Source: Rotaria socialis (lineage: Eukaryota > Rotifera > Eurotatoria > Philodinida > Philodinidae). From it: a DNA stretch of 64,000 nt. The stretch's first letter is position 1, and each line of letters opens with the position of its first letter. The translations under genes and the position numbers were made by a program. The stretch spans positions 62,001 through 126,000 of the forward strand of contig CAJNYU010000213.1 in assembly GCA_905331475.1 (NCBI GenBank). Direction: 5' to 3'. Positions 50,407-61,900 of the stretch are shown one piece after another. The notes under the pieces are model-generated. The model was not told the origin of the DNA, did not search any database, and saw only the letters and a program-made list of their open reading frames with translations.

Positions 50407-51693
50407 TCATTGATTCCATAATCCAGATTGTCGAACAGCTTGTTGAAGAAGAAATTGTGCTTGTTGAATTTGACTTGGATTACCTGTTATTGTTATTAAT
50501 CTATCATTGGTGGCAGGCATAGGTTCAGAATCAATTTTTATTGATGCTCCTGATTCTTGACGAATTTGTGATATTTTTGAACCTTTTGCTCCGATGATTA
50601 TGCCTAAAAATAGAGAAACAACAGTTTTATTACGAAATTTATCCGAAATAAAATATCAACAATGATCAAACAATTATACCAGCTAGTTCTGTTGGAATGG
50701 TTACTTGAGTTGTTGTTACTGGTCCATTTTGTGCAAGTAATGGATTATATCCACCACCATATTGCGGATAGCCTTGTGGTTGCACATAACTACATTGATG
50801 ATAATAAAAAAAACAAAATTCCGAATTTACTCATTTAATAGATCATTTTTCTTACGGATTATTGCCACGTAAATGTTGATGATTATCGGCATAACCTCCA
50901 TAATCAGAAATACTAAAACCATTATATGTTGATGGATCATAATAACGATAAGGTCCACGCGGTGGTACACCCTCTAATACACTATAGACTTCAGTTAAAC
51001 ATCTTATGACATCATCTTTATTTCCTCGCATTGAAATGCCTGCAAAAGAAAAATATTTACTCTTCAATATATCAAATATGTATGTATCTTAATTCTGACA
51101 TCGTTCAGTTGAACCACCAGGACAACATTGTGGATAAATTTTAACATCGATATTATCTAAATCAATACTGATTATTAACATTTTGAAAAATATATTCTAC
51201 CTATGATTTCAACTCACGTTTTTCTCGAAATTCTTTAACTCGTGATGCTCCTTTACCAATTAAAGCTCCTGCTTGAGATTGATGAATCAATGCACGAATT
51301 TCGCTTTGATCAGATTTTGTTGATCGTTGATGATTTTCATAAATACTCAATAGTATATCTGATACACAACTAAGTATGTCTTTTTGATCACCATTTACAA
51401 TTAAAACACGTTCAGGCGATTCACAATCAGCCATTTGAATTTGGCAATGATGTTTCAAACGAAGATCTTGAATTGTTTTGCCACCTTTGCCAATGATTGC
51501 TTTAATAGATAAAGAAATTTAAGGTTTTTTAAATTAAAATAACAGTAAAAGCAAGCACACCTCCTGCATCACGAGATGGAATTAAAAATCGATAATCAAC
51601 TTTTCGATTTCTTCTTGCATCTTGCTGTTGTTGTTGATCATCATTAGTTGTACGGTTTGAACTCATCGAATTATAATCGGCACTGTCCATCAT
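50407..51693 (-). CDS. HNRNPK: hnRNP K-like protein with three KH domains
   Basis: Six exons (51561-51693, 51218-51499, 51100-51156, 50856-51039, 50680-50789, 50407-50603) give about 320 residues, shorter than human hnRNP K (463) chiefly through a short middle region. KH1: YRFLIPSRDAGAIIGKGGKTI. KH2: IRALIHQSQAGALIGKGASRVKEF, then VKIYPQCCP and a helix VIRCLTEVYSVLE. A YDPSTYNGF..SDYGGY stretch and a Gly/Tyr-rich linker lead to KH3: [36 protein letters not shown], ending QIQQAQFLLQQAV. The gene order of motifs equals hnRNP K, a poly(C)-binding RNA/DNA protein. In KH2 the GXXG nucleic-acid loop reads G-K-G-A. Exon 3 uses a GTCAGA donor, deduced from phase and homology. Confidence 0.92.
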
Positions 51694-53036
51694 AGTTGAT
51701 GGTTATTTTTGTTTTCCAATTTTTTCAAGTGCTGGATTTTAGAAAAAAAGGATTTATCTTAAACTAATAAAATAGTAAACCAAACACGAATTACTTCTTT
51801 CGTAAACTTTTCTTTATGTTAAAAATGTTGTACAAAGAAACAATATGATTAGATGGTAAATAGAATGATTCTCTTTTTTGGATCGATTTATCCTAGTAAC
51901 AGATGTCACTAAATGATAGTAGTAAATCGTCACAGAAGAATATATTAGACAGAATAACATTTCAAATAAAAATTGATATAGATCATTTATAGAAGATGAT
52001 AATATCAAGTGGCATAGTACTTGAAAACAATGATGAAGCTTATTTCATTCTGAAATAAATTCAAGTTACGATAGATCTTTCAACAAAAATTGACTAAATA
52101 TATATTATTTCCTATTTGCTTGAAAGTGCATGTCGGCATGTGTGGTTTGAAAGAATCTGATGAATGAAATTTTTGAATTATAAATGCCAACATTTCTAAA
52201 AATAGATAATTATCTATAGAAAGTTGTTCCAGATGATGATTGTGCCACATTATTCCGACAAACAGCAATTAATAGTTATAAAAAATAAGTCTTGCGAAGT
52301 TGATGCCCTGACAAAATGTATTTAGATAAAAAAAAATTGAACATATACAGAATCCTTGAATACATTTGCTACCAACGCCTATTCGGCTACGTCTCTGATG
52401 TAGCAATAATTATTTTGTGTTTCTATCGGATCACTAGTCATTGAATAAAAATACTTTGAAAGAAGTCATTTCACTCACACCCGACTATAAAAATAGTATC
52501 TTACGAAATTTCAATTCTCATAGTATTACCATTCGGTTTTTACTTAGTTAGCTCAAACTTGCTTTTTAATCGGAACTTCTATACATAATGATTTTTATTT
52601 AATATGACTCAATTCTACTAGATCATATGTTATTCTCTTATTTTTTACAAAAAGAAGGCGGAAGAATTTTATTTTGATTATAATGAATGTTAGTACAAAT
52701 AAAGCCTTCTAAAATGAGATATCCTTAACTTTTCAATATGATTTTTCAACTGTGATACTATTGTTTAGTTCACATTTTATAGATGGATTTTCTAGAGAAT
52801 ATATCATTAATATCTTTCTGTATTCTTGTTTGACATTCTATTGGATAATCAAGATCTAGCGAATTTCGATTGCATTTCTTAAGGCATTTTTTTTTGAAAG
52901 AAAAAGAATCAAATACTGTACAATAAAGATTTTTATTTAATAAAAACGATAATAACAAAAATATTTCTTTGACATATCACACTTTTTCATTGATTACCGA
53001 AAGAATATAAAAAAGATAAATTAAATTGCTATTGTC
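51694..53036. other. intergenic, no supported gene
   Basis: AT-rich 5' flank of the hnRNP K-like gene and 3' flank of XPA. Frames at 51814-52008, 52080-52268 and 52770-52958 (all minus) are not supported. Inverted AATAAA-type signals for XPA occur around 52922-52941. Confidence 0.45.
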
Positions 53037-53876
53037 TTACATTTCTTCATATTGATATTGATATCCACATTCAAGACATGTCTTCGTGTACATATCTGTA
53101 TCTTCATCATACGTAGTATTTTTTTCATCATATGTATGTTCATGAACAGTTTTTATACGTTTCGTTTGTAAACTAGATCGAACATCTAATCGTAATTGTT
53201 CGATTTGTTTTTCATATTTTTTTCTTTTTTTCTCCGCTTTTTTTTCTTCACGTTCAACTAGTTTCTCTTCAGTTTTTCCTTCGTGTATTTCTGAACTTAA
53301 ACGTTGAATTTGATAACGTAGATAAAGACGCATCACACCCCAACGTTGATTATGTGGATTTTTCTTTTCAATACATTTTAATTTTGGTTCACGTTTATCT
53401 AAATCATAGTCTGTTAATAAATATTTGTCTTTGGCTAATGTACGTGTTATTAAACTATAACGGATTGTTTCTTCATCATCAATATCATCTTTTTCATCAT
53501 TAATTGAATATTTTTCTCGGCATGTATCACAAATAGATTCATCGAAATGTGTATATAAAAATGATGTTAAAAATATCAGTTGACATTCGTTACACGGCAT
53601 ACCGAGAACATCCAATTGATCGGGTTTTGTTTGATGAATTATTGGTATTGTTTCGTATACGACTGGACGATTATCAATTGATGTTGAATCTTCGTCGAGA
53701 AAGAATCCAGCATGAGAATCAATTTGCTGCTTGCGCGTAGGAGCAGATGTAGTAGTAATTTGATGTTGAGATTCATAGATTCTTGTTGAACTAGCACGAA
53801 GTTGTAGTGCACGTTGACGATTCCGTTCAATACGCTCAAGTTGTTCAGGTGTAAGTGTTTCTTCGGAATTCGACAT
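53037..53876 (-). CDS. XPA: XPA nucleotide-excision-repair protein
   Basis: A single intronless frame of 279 residues (human XPA 273). The N-terminal helix with EQLERIERNRQRALQLR resembles the nuclear-localisation/RPA32-binding segment. An AGFFLDED motif corresponds to the GGGF plus acidic ERCC1-binding region. The zinc finger is CNEC...CDTC with an 18-residue spacer. DKYLLTDYDLDKREPKLK, KKNPHNQRWG and MRLYLRYQI follow, all hallmarks of the DNA-binding domain. A coiled basic helix and C-terminal TKTCLECGYQYQYEEM match the TFIIH-binding end. XPA verifies damage and positions the incision complex in the nucleus. It lies 26 bp downstream of another minus-strand gene, with a splice acceptor in the gap, suggesting a two-gene operon. 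Confidence 0.96.
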   Translation of the reverse strand: MSNSEETLTPEQLERIERNRQRALQLRASSTRIYESQHQITTTSAPTRKQQIDSHAGFFLDEDSTSIDNRPVVYETIPIIHQTKPDQLDVLGMPCNECQLIFLTSFLYTHFDESICDTCREKYSINDEKDDIDDEETIRYSLITRTLAKDKYLLTDYDLDKREPKLKCIEKKNPHNQRWGVMRLYLRYQIQRLSSEIHEGKTEEKLVEREEKKAEKKRKKYEKQIEQLRLDVRSSLQTKRIKTVHEHTYDEKNTTYDEDTDMYTKTCLECGYQYQYEEM

Positions 53877-53902
53877 TTAATCTGAAAAACAAAAGAAACA
53901 AT
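53877..53902 (-). promoter_or_regulatory. candidate spliced-leader trans-splice acceptor between RMP24-like and XPA
   Basis: Between the stop codon of the upstream gene and the XPA ATG, the minus strand reads a pyrimidine tract TTGTTTCTTTTGTTTTTCAG, then ATTAA and the ATG. This is a strong 3' splice site with no intron to serve in either intact frame. Bdelloid rotifers use spliced-leader trans-splicing, so it fits an internal operon acceptor giving a five-base 5' UTR. A cis-splice fusing the two genes is the alternative. Confidence 0.7.
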
Positions 53903-54460
53903 TTAAAGTTGTTCAAGAAATGATCGAAGTTGACTTTCTTTTTTTAAAAAACGACAAGATACTTTGTCAAATGTTTCTTTTAATTTAGCATTATTATTCG
54001 TGAAAGGTTTAGATTTTACAGGTTCGACTTTTTTAACTATTTTATTTGATAAATCTTTTCTTGTTGCACCTTGAAACTTTCTTATTTCACCACATTGAAA
54101 ACATTTAATGAGTAATTTTGAACGAGATTTAGTTGTAAAATTATCTAATAAGCGACGTTTGTATGTATTAGGTGCTGGCATTCGCTGATATTTACGACGA
54201 ATCGCGAGAAGATGATGTAAACGTCGATTAATATGAAGTTTTCCACGGTACTGGAAACAATTCGTAGAGTAAATATGCGAACAAGACGGACATTTAGACG
54301 AAAGTTCTTTCATTGCTAATGGATCTCGAGTCTTTTTGTAAGATGGAGAAATTAAATGTAAACAGTCAGATACATAAGTTTTTAATAGTGACATGCTATC
54401 TGGACAGGCTTGACTTAATTGACGAAGGAAAACTTGTCGTTGATGGGCAAATGAAGACAT
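53903..54460 (-). CDS. C18orf21/RMP24-like (UPF0711) protein
   Basis: Intronless frame of 185 residues. The N-terminal helix has FLRQLSQACPDSMSLLKTYV, then a CPSC pair (about residue 57), a basic stretch, LLIKCFQCG (second Cys pair, about residue 117), and a C-terminal SFLEQL. The order of helix, CPxC, basic region, LLI-C-xx-C and short hydrophobic C-terminus matches vertebrate C18orf21, a zinc-ribbon-like protein described as an RNase MRP subunit (RMP24). Overall identity is low, so the assignment is moderate. Directly upstream of XPA in the same orientation. A pyrimidine-rich stretch ending TTTCTTTCAAAG lies about 10 bp before its ATG and may be a further spliced-leader acceptor. Confidence 0.6.
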   Translation of the reverse strand: MSSFAHQRQVFLRQLSQACPDSMSLLKTYVSDCLHLISPSYKKTRDPLAMKELSSKCPSCSHIYSTNCFQYRGKLHINRRLHHLLAIRRKYQRMPAPNTYKRRLLDNFTTKSRSKLLIKCFQCGEIRKFQGATRKDLSNKIVKKVEPVKSKPFTNNNAKLKETFDKVSCRFLKKESQLRSFLEQL

Positions 54461-55315
54461 GATATTTTTGCTTTGAAAGAAAAATGATGAGGAAAAATGA
54501 CCAACAAATAAACGTGAACGAATATTAAAACAAAAAGCAAAACAGATTGTGACTTTAATACTTCGAAATATATATATTTTTGCAATTTTATGAAATTAGT
54601 TAGAAATATATATTTTTCTTATTTAACGAATGATTATACGATATACATAATTAATAGAATAGATGTCGTTAAATCAAAGTCGGATGTACGTACGTTTACG
54701 TGTTTTTCTTTCTCTATTCGTTGAAGAAGTCAAATTTTAATAAATTGCAATTATACTAAACAAGACCTTGGGATAGGTTCGAAAAGATTGCTCAACATTG
54801 AGCATAGATCACCCAAGGAAAAATTCGTCGATAAACACTGATCCCTAAGAAGTGAATTGGATTCTGGATCAAAATTGCGACAGCTCCACTATTTTTAAAT
54901 TATTCAGTTAAAAACACTTTAGGGTTTGTTGAGCATCGTTTTCACCAGGTTTTTTTCATGCAGACAGGAAATGCATCGTACAATGAAAGAGATTTGTATT
55001 ACAATCCATTCTTTATGAAACCATCAGTTTTGTATAGCCTAGCAGACAAAAATTTTCGAACATTTGTTGAAACGTACAAAAGAAAGACGAAAACTCAAGA
55101 AAAACTGTTCGTTTTTGGATGTCAGTTGGATTCCAGATTGTGTGCGATAAACGTCCACTTTTCATTCTTCTTGTGCGTTTAAACGTATTTTAAGCAGCAA
55201 AATGCAGCTGAATGCATAAAAAAACGACAGAAGAAGGTCGTTTTTTGTGCGTTTCAACGCGTATTCGAATTCTTTTTGTCTACTTGGATATCTCAAAACG
55301 TCAACTTTCATCAGA
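54461..55315. other. upstream flank with a potential hairpin
   Basis: AT-rich. At about 54765-54819 CCTTGGG and CCCAAGG can pair around an inner GCTCAA...TTGAGC stem, a possible structured RNA or chance inverted repeat. The plus-strand frame 54958-55182 is not supported. Confidence 0.35.
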
Positions 55316-55675
55316 TTAGCATTTACTTTTATAAACTGAACTTTTTTGGTCAGGTATTGTAAGAAATAAGCAGCAATAAACTGGATCTGTGTAGTGAAGA
55401 AGTTGTAGAATTTTTCCTTCAACACTTCCTATTTCCATACATTTTAATATTCTGAGAAGACATTTTGTGTTCGTCACCTTAAACAAATTTCTGTTAGTCT
55501 TATGATAGACGCTGATATCTGAGTACTTTTTCAAGTCCCATAAAAAGGAAACAACTTTCTCACTTGTTAAAAGAGTATCTTCATTCCATTTTTCAGAACT
55601 GTTCGATAACATTTTCAAATTTAAACAAAGACTAATATTATGACATTCTTTCGGTTCACTCATTTTCTGCGTCAT
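55316..55675 (-). CDS. uncharacterised helical protein fragment
   Basis: A 119-residue frame from a Met at 55675. The part reading VVSFLWDLKKYSDISVYHKT and then TKCLLRILKCMEIG looks like an amphipathic helical bundle. Its spacing loosely recalls the TFIIS N-terminal/LEDGF integrase-binding fold (helix, VT-like turn, helix with LKKI), but this is a weak resemblance. A possible GTAAATGC donor near its end and an overlapping second frame (55162-55425) hint at further exons that I could not place. It may be a gene fragment or pseudogene. Confidence 0.25.
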   Translation of the reverse strand: MTQKMSEPKECHNISLCLNLKMLSNSSEKWNEDTLLTSEKVVSFLWDLKKYSDISVYHKTNRNLFKVTNTKCLLRILKCMEIGSVEGKILQLLHYTDPVYCCLFLTIPDQKSSVYKSKC

Positions 55676-58600
55676 TCAGCATCTCTATTTTACTCTGTTC
55701 AATCAAATTGATAAAATGTTCTGAGTTATCCAGACTAAGTAGTTCTTATACATATCATTTGCGTTTCCTTCAAATGCAACGCTCCTACCCATCACGTGAT
55801 TTGATGTCTGTATCGAAGTGTAAGGAAGTTACTCAGTACTAGTTTCTTTTTTGAAAACTTAAACTTTGAAAAAGAAGCACACGAAATCATGCAACAAAAT
55901 ATTGCTTATATTATCGAATTTAGTGTTTTGTTTTACTTATATGACAGTCTCAATTCGAATTATAACATTTCGAGTTAGGATAAAATTTATCTTTATCTTT
56001 TGCTGGTGCACAATACGATTATCGGAAAATTCCATTTATATTCGAACTCGAATTAGGCAGCTACTCACGATACTTTAATTATAAAATATTTTTTATTTTT
56101 CTAAATAGGACAAAAATTGATGCTCCTTTAGGACCGAATATGTGCTCATTCGCACCTGACGAATGACGTACTATTTTATTTTCTTTTTTGTACTATATTA
56201 TTGATGATTATTTTTATTCAATGATGTTTTCGAAGATATTAGAAAATTTAATGTTGTTTTTATATTTAAATCTATACTCATTTATAAGTTAAAAATAAAT
56301 TTTATTTTTATATTGATTCTATATTATCCCAGTTTAATTTAGTTGCATTCTTATATTTCTAGATATTATAGATGTGTTTTTCATTCGAATTAAGTATATA
56401 TTCATAATTTTAAAATAAGAAATTATCTTTGTTTCATCTTAATTGTACTTTCCAAGGTATTTCAAACGTTAAGTTGTATTATTAAAATTCAGTAGTGTAG
56501 AATATACATTTATTTATTCTTTATATTTATACATTAAATGTAGGGAATAATTTAATCTAATTTTTTTCATTTCTTAGACATAACTATCTATTTATCAGTC
56601 ACAGAAATTCATTGTACAGGTAAAGGCAAACAAGAATGTTTTAATTTTAATCTTTCTATTCATTATAGGTGATACCAGGTAGTTTTTTTTCTGTATTGCG
56701 TGAAATTCGTTGTTTTTGAATATATGCGATACTACTTGCCACTTTTCTGTATTTTTTTAAATATAATATTAGTTATAAAATGATACTTATGGATCCTTTT
56801 GAATGCAATAAGAACTGAAAAAGAAGCACCTGATTCCAATATAGCACGAACGCGGAAAACCGGCGGTTTTATGGCGGTTTCGATTACATGGGATATATAC
56901 TTCAACATCTACACATAGGTAGAGATGTACGCCACCTCTTGCTCCATAAGCGATTTATTTTCTATTAGCTGAAAAATATTAGCGAATACTTTGTTATGTA
57001 AGGCAAAATACTAATAGATACTTTGTGAACAGAAAATAGCGCACTCGTTTGTACTCTGTTTTACATTGCAATGTACGGTCAAGTAACCACTAAAATTTTG
57101 TTCATTTTTATGATTTGAATAGCAAATTTTATAGATTTAATATTTAATTAAAAAGTTTCAGACCATAAAAAGTTGTAAATTTCAAATGAATCTGAACTCA
57201 ATTACATCGATGGCATCGCCTACTACACCTCTAGTGTAAGTTGTTATTAGGATTTCTGGATAAAGTGTTGTAAAATAAGTCATTATATACCTGCTACATA
57301 ATATATATAGATATATACACCTTGATTACATTATATTTTGGTAGTTTCTTTTTAGCTTGCTGCATTTATCTAATACCTCAGTTTCTTGTTGTTTCCATAT
57401 TGTTTGATAAAGCATTGATTTCTCTATGGAACTATGTAATTCTCATTTTGTTTATTTTACAACTTGTTCTTGAATTTGATACTTCCTGGAAATGAGTCTA
57501 AATAGATTTTTTTACTAAACAATTTTCATTTCATTTCTTAAGTCATTTTTTTTCAAGGATGGTTTTTACTCGAATAGTGAAAATCATTATTTTTGTGAAG
57601 AATAATGAATTATTCATTTCTCTACCGCACTATGTTTTTCAACGGACTTATTTTTCATCTTGATTATTAGCTTGCTGAGTGTTTGTAGAAATACAGATTG
57701 ATTGTACTATTTTCAATAGTTTGTTGAGTTCTCTGTATTTAAACAAAAACTCAGAAATTTCTCGTTTTGATACGGTGGGATAACTAGAGCATCGACTACT
57801 TTATCTAATTATGCGGTTTTCATTTTGTTCACTTTGAAGATTATACAATAGTGCAATACATTTGGAAAAGCAATTATCATCGATTTCTACGTGTAGTCAT
57901 TTTCAGATGATTTTTCAGGTTATTTTTATTATTCCTTGAATGATTGAAATTTAATTTTTTATACACAATAAAAGGCTGTTGTGTTCTGAAATGAAATATG
58001 TACTTTCTTTTATTGGGCTTATGATTTATCTATACTGCAAAATCGGGTGACTTATCTCAGAAATATGTTGTTGAAGCGTTTTTCACATATGGCTTCTGGT
58101 TTTTCTTCAACAAAATTTTGATTGTTTAAACATCTAAAACCTTTTCTTTTATATATAGTTGAATAGAACGTTGATTTCTCTACTCACTTAAACAATGTTT
58201 ATTAGATTTACGTTCAGTTTTACAGATAAATTTTCTGCGAAGAGTAATTACGATAAACTTGGATTTTAATAAATGCAAAAGTAGACCAAATTGCAACAGT
58301 AAAATTCAATGGTCTCTTCAATTTCTAATTATTTGTGTTTACCATTTTCTGCCCGCTTCAGTTTTATGAAACTTTTCCCCTCTCCACGGAGTTTTACCAT
58401 TAACGCATTTAGTGGAACTGAAATGTGAGTATTCACATGTTTCGTTCCAATTGTTCGCGAATTTACGAAGAAGATGTGAAATAAATGCAGTAATAAATAT
58501 ATATAGCTCGATAGAATAAGTAATGCTCTGTTCAACTATATAGAAATAAGGAATATCTGAGACTTTATATCAATATATCAAGATCAAAAAAGCTATCAAA

Positions 58601-59174
58601 AATAACGTAATCAAATTGTAAAGATACACCCAGCGTCATATTTCTGAATTTGAGAGTTACTTGATGAACGTGAGATCACTGACATTGTTAACACTATGAG
58701 TTAATACGAACAAACAAAAATCATACTCATTGACGACAATCATAAATCGGTTGAGTAATTTATTGTTTACTAGTTTAATTGAAGCATATTAAATTTATTT
58801 TATTGAAATTCAGAATATTGCTATACTCTTTCATTTGATTAAGCATTAATTTTCAATTGAGTTTACCTTTCTTCTGTTCTAAATAAAATAAACTCATCTG
58901 AATCTTGCTCGTTGCATATCTATTAGTCACTCATATCGATCTAAATTAATTTATTTGACACAAAGACATCAGCTAGAGCAGGGGTGCCCGTCAGCAGTGA
59001 TAAAGGATTGATGATTGTTCTCGTCTAATATGGAAAGGATAACAGGAAAGAGGAACAAAAAAGGAGTTGGTAGTCATTTTAGAATGAAGGTCTAATGGCA
59101 ATAATAATACCGAGTTGCCCACGATTAAACTCATTTTTGATTAATCCCATGAGAAAACGACCGGATTAGTCTCA
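55676..59174. other. very AT-rich, no supported gene
   Basis: About 3.5 kb with no convincing exon. At 58979 the sequence CAGGGGTGCCC resembles a hAT element terminus, but no matching inverted end was found to the right. Frames at 55866-56078 and 58329-58535 are not supported. Confidence 0.45.
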
Positions 59175-59254
59175 TCAAGATGTAATTACATTTGTTTGAA
59201 TTGAATTGAATTGTTGAATGGAACTAAAACATAAAAATAACGATTCACCTGAAA

Positions 59255-59425
59255 AACGCCGAAAGTCAAAATGTCGAAATAAAAATATCGAAGTGTAAAA
59301 ATGTCGAAAATAAAAATATCGAAGTGTAAAAATATCGAAGTGTAAAAATGTCGAAAATAAAAATATCGAAATACAAAAATGTCGAAAATAAAAATATCGA
59401 TATATAAAAATGTCGAATAAAAAAT
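59255..59425. repeat. minisatellite of TGTCGAAAATAAAAATATCGAA type
   Basis: Alternating units AAAATGTCGAAAATAA and AAATATCGAAGTGTAA repeat about five times with small variations, a 34-bp higher-order period. The minus-strand frame over it is a repetitive Phe/Arg/Tyr string with no meaning as a protein. Confidence 0.88.
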
Positions 59426-59499
59426 TCCTACTTTTAAAGATTACGTAAATGAGACGTCGGACGAAAATATATATCAAACACAAAGAGAGATCCCATGGT

Positions 59500-59645
59500 C
59501 TTCAAACCGGAAAAAAACCGTCATTTAACTGCGGTTTACCGTTCGGTCAACTGGGAGCTTAACCGTTCGGTGAACTCCGGTTAACCGATAAATTTCCGGT
59601 TGACCGCGGTGTACCTCGGTTAACCGAAGGTTTTTGATCGCTGTT
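59500..59645. repeat. cluster of GGTTAACCG/ACCGTTCGGT motifs
   Basis: A GC-richer stretch packed with short palindromic motifs in both orientations: ACCGTTCGGT at about 59538 and 59562, CCGGTTAACCG at about 59578, TTCCGGTTGACCGCGGT and CGGTTAACCGAAGG further on. It lies about 450 bp beyond the 3' end of the accessory gene of the transposon at 60-64 kb, where the sub-terminal repeats of a CACTA-like element could be expected; that link is inference. It could equally be an independent hairpin element. Confidence 0.6.
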
Positions 59646-60088
59646 CGATTGGTGTAATACGTTACAACCCCTTTTTCCAATTTGCTATTTAATTTTAAAA
59701 CTTCATTTAAGTCTAGTATTATCAATTTATTTGTCTATTTCAACCTTATACAAAATGCTGAAAAAACCTGAATAATAGATTATAAATACATCAAAACAAA
59801 GCATTCTCTTCGCATATGAATACGAATCATACCTAAAGCACGCATACATATTTTAAAACATGAACCTATTTTACAAGCAAGTATGTAAATGCCATCTTAT
59901 AAGCTTCTGCAATGTAAATGAATAAAAACTACTAAGTACTTGGCTAAATGAAAAAAATACTCTCAACAACAAAATAAGTACATCAATATACAAAAAAGAC
60001 AGCTAACTGCCGAAAAGTGACTATGCAAGAATACGTTTACATCGATTGTTCCGGTTCATTCTATCGTTGATCGTTTCTTAATGATAAT

Positions 60089-61900
60089 TCACTCTTGTTG
60101 GTGAGACGAACATTCCTTGTTTTTCTTTATTTCGTTTCTTCGTTTTTGAAGAATACTTTCATGGATTGTCGGCCATTCACTGTTCATTTCTTCATGATTT
60201 AATTTGAATCGTGATCGCACTGCTTCTAAAAATGAAGTAAAACTAATGAAAATGATTTACTTTCACTATTGTCGAACCTTTGATTAAATTGTAACGCTCA
60301 TCTGATATCAGTTGAACTCGGCTAATAGTACACAACTCTTGTTTGGAAAATATATTATCCATAACTAACGCTACAAATCGACCGATGTGACTTCGAGTTC
60401 CAAACAATTGCAATAAATCAACAGTAGTATTATCCGGCTTTAGATGAAGCTGAAAATAAATAAGAAAATACAATAAATAATTAGAGCCCGTTGAAGAATA
60501 TACCAGCGTTTGTTGAAATGGGACATCAGTTGGCGTTGTATCATCATTTGTACAATCTTCATACAGTGCTACATTGATCTGAAAGTAATAAAAAATTCTT
60601 TTCAATGAAAATTTTTCAAATACTAGCCTTTCTCTTTGCCAATGCTCGTTGCATTTTTCGCTGATTTTCAAATACCATGTTCATCTTCGCATCTAACTTT
60701 TCCATACAAGTGAACAATTCTTTGATATCATATAATGATTGTTTTAAGTCTTTGGCTAAATTATTCATTGTGGATATTAATGATTTCAATGTTATATTTA
60801 ATTCATCCTGTTCAGAAGCATTGGAAGGAAAAAGTTGTTTGGAGGATATTTTTTTTTGATAGTTGTGACGAGACTTCGGGTTGATGGCGTGTGATGTTGA
60901 TTTTTCACATTGTTTTACTTTTGCTTTGTCGTCTATTCTTTTTTTTGCTACTGTTGCCGACTTTAATGAAGGTTTTGCAACTAGTACTACTTCTGTTGAA
61001 TCATCATTTTCATCAAAACTATCTTTACTCATTTCACTATCTGACATCATTTCATCTGAGCATCGTCTATCATTATCTTTTGTCATATTTTGAACGTCAC
61101 ATAAGACTTGATAAGCAGAAGAAACAACTAATAAAATAAACAATATGTTAAAATGCTATGGTTCGTTATTCTTACTTTTATTTTTAGCACATTCTGTTTT
61201 TTTCTTCTCAAGTGGATTATCATCAGACATTGCTATCGTTTCATAAGACTTTGACATGTCTACAATGAAAATAAAAGGATCATAATGCAAAATTTCAGAA
61301 TGTAACAGTTTACCATGAAAAGATGTACTAACAAGAGAGAATGTTTTTGGATCTTAAACAAAATGAAAAATAGAATTCAGTCTTAATAGACATTTTAAAC
61401 TCACCTTTAGTTTTTTCTGCTTGAGCCATATTGTTTTTAATTGACGATGACCTAATTATTTGGATACTAGAATTACAAGGTGTTGGCACGAGAGATTGAG
61501 AATTACAGTTTTGACGACTGTTGGATTGAGAATTTTTATTACCATTTTCACAATCAGATTCAATGTCAGTGTTCATTTCTTTATCCAATTGCTCAGCTGC
61601 TGCCTCCACTTCAGCTAAAGTTCCTAAAATATACGAAATTTTTATTTACAAATTTTTATTTATAGTATTATGATATTTCATTGTTAGATATTGACCTTCA
61701 AATAAACAATAGCCAACATAACTTTTATTTCGATCTTTGACTGTTACTAGACCAGTTTCTGTGATACCATAAACATTCGATTTCTTCTTAATTGTGAACG
61801 TATTGTCACTTTTGAAAATTATCAGTAAATATGAATTGTCGTTGTCGTTTATACGAGATTTCGTTATATAATGCTTTTCGTAGACATTTGCTGACGCCAT
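60089..61900 (-). CDS. BEN-like accessory protein of the two-gene transposon
   Basis: Eight exons (61696-61900, 61405-61623, 61314-61352, 61176-61259, 60624-61127, 60504-60568, 60278-60449, 60089-60225) give about 474 residues. The N-terminal ~65 residues form a small beta-rich unit (YLLIIFKSDNTFTIKKKSNV...YVGYCLFEG), like the N-terminal module often paired with BEN domains. A polar acidic/Lys-rich middle follows, then a helical, possibly coiled-coil segment (60720-60820). The C-terminal part (LLQLFGTRSHIGRFVALVMD, VRSRFKLNHEEMNSEW, SILQKRRNEI) resembles a BEN domain, which binds DNA or chromatin. The last intron uses a weak GTTCGA donor chosen because it keeps the phase and continues the BEN pattern; otherwise the frame stops at 60243. 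It starts 87 bp after the transposase stop. Confidence 0.6.

Noticed and set aside
58979..58989. CAGGGGTGCCC resembling a hAT terminus
   Set aside because: No inverted partner and no 8-bp duplication could be found in the window.
59175..59483. Minus-strand frame of 102 residues rich in Phe and Arg
   Set aside because: It is produced entirely by the CGAAAA/ATATCG minisatellite.
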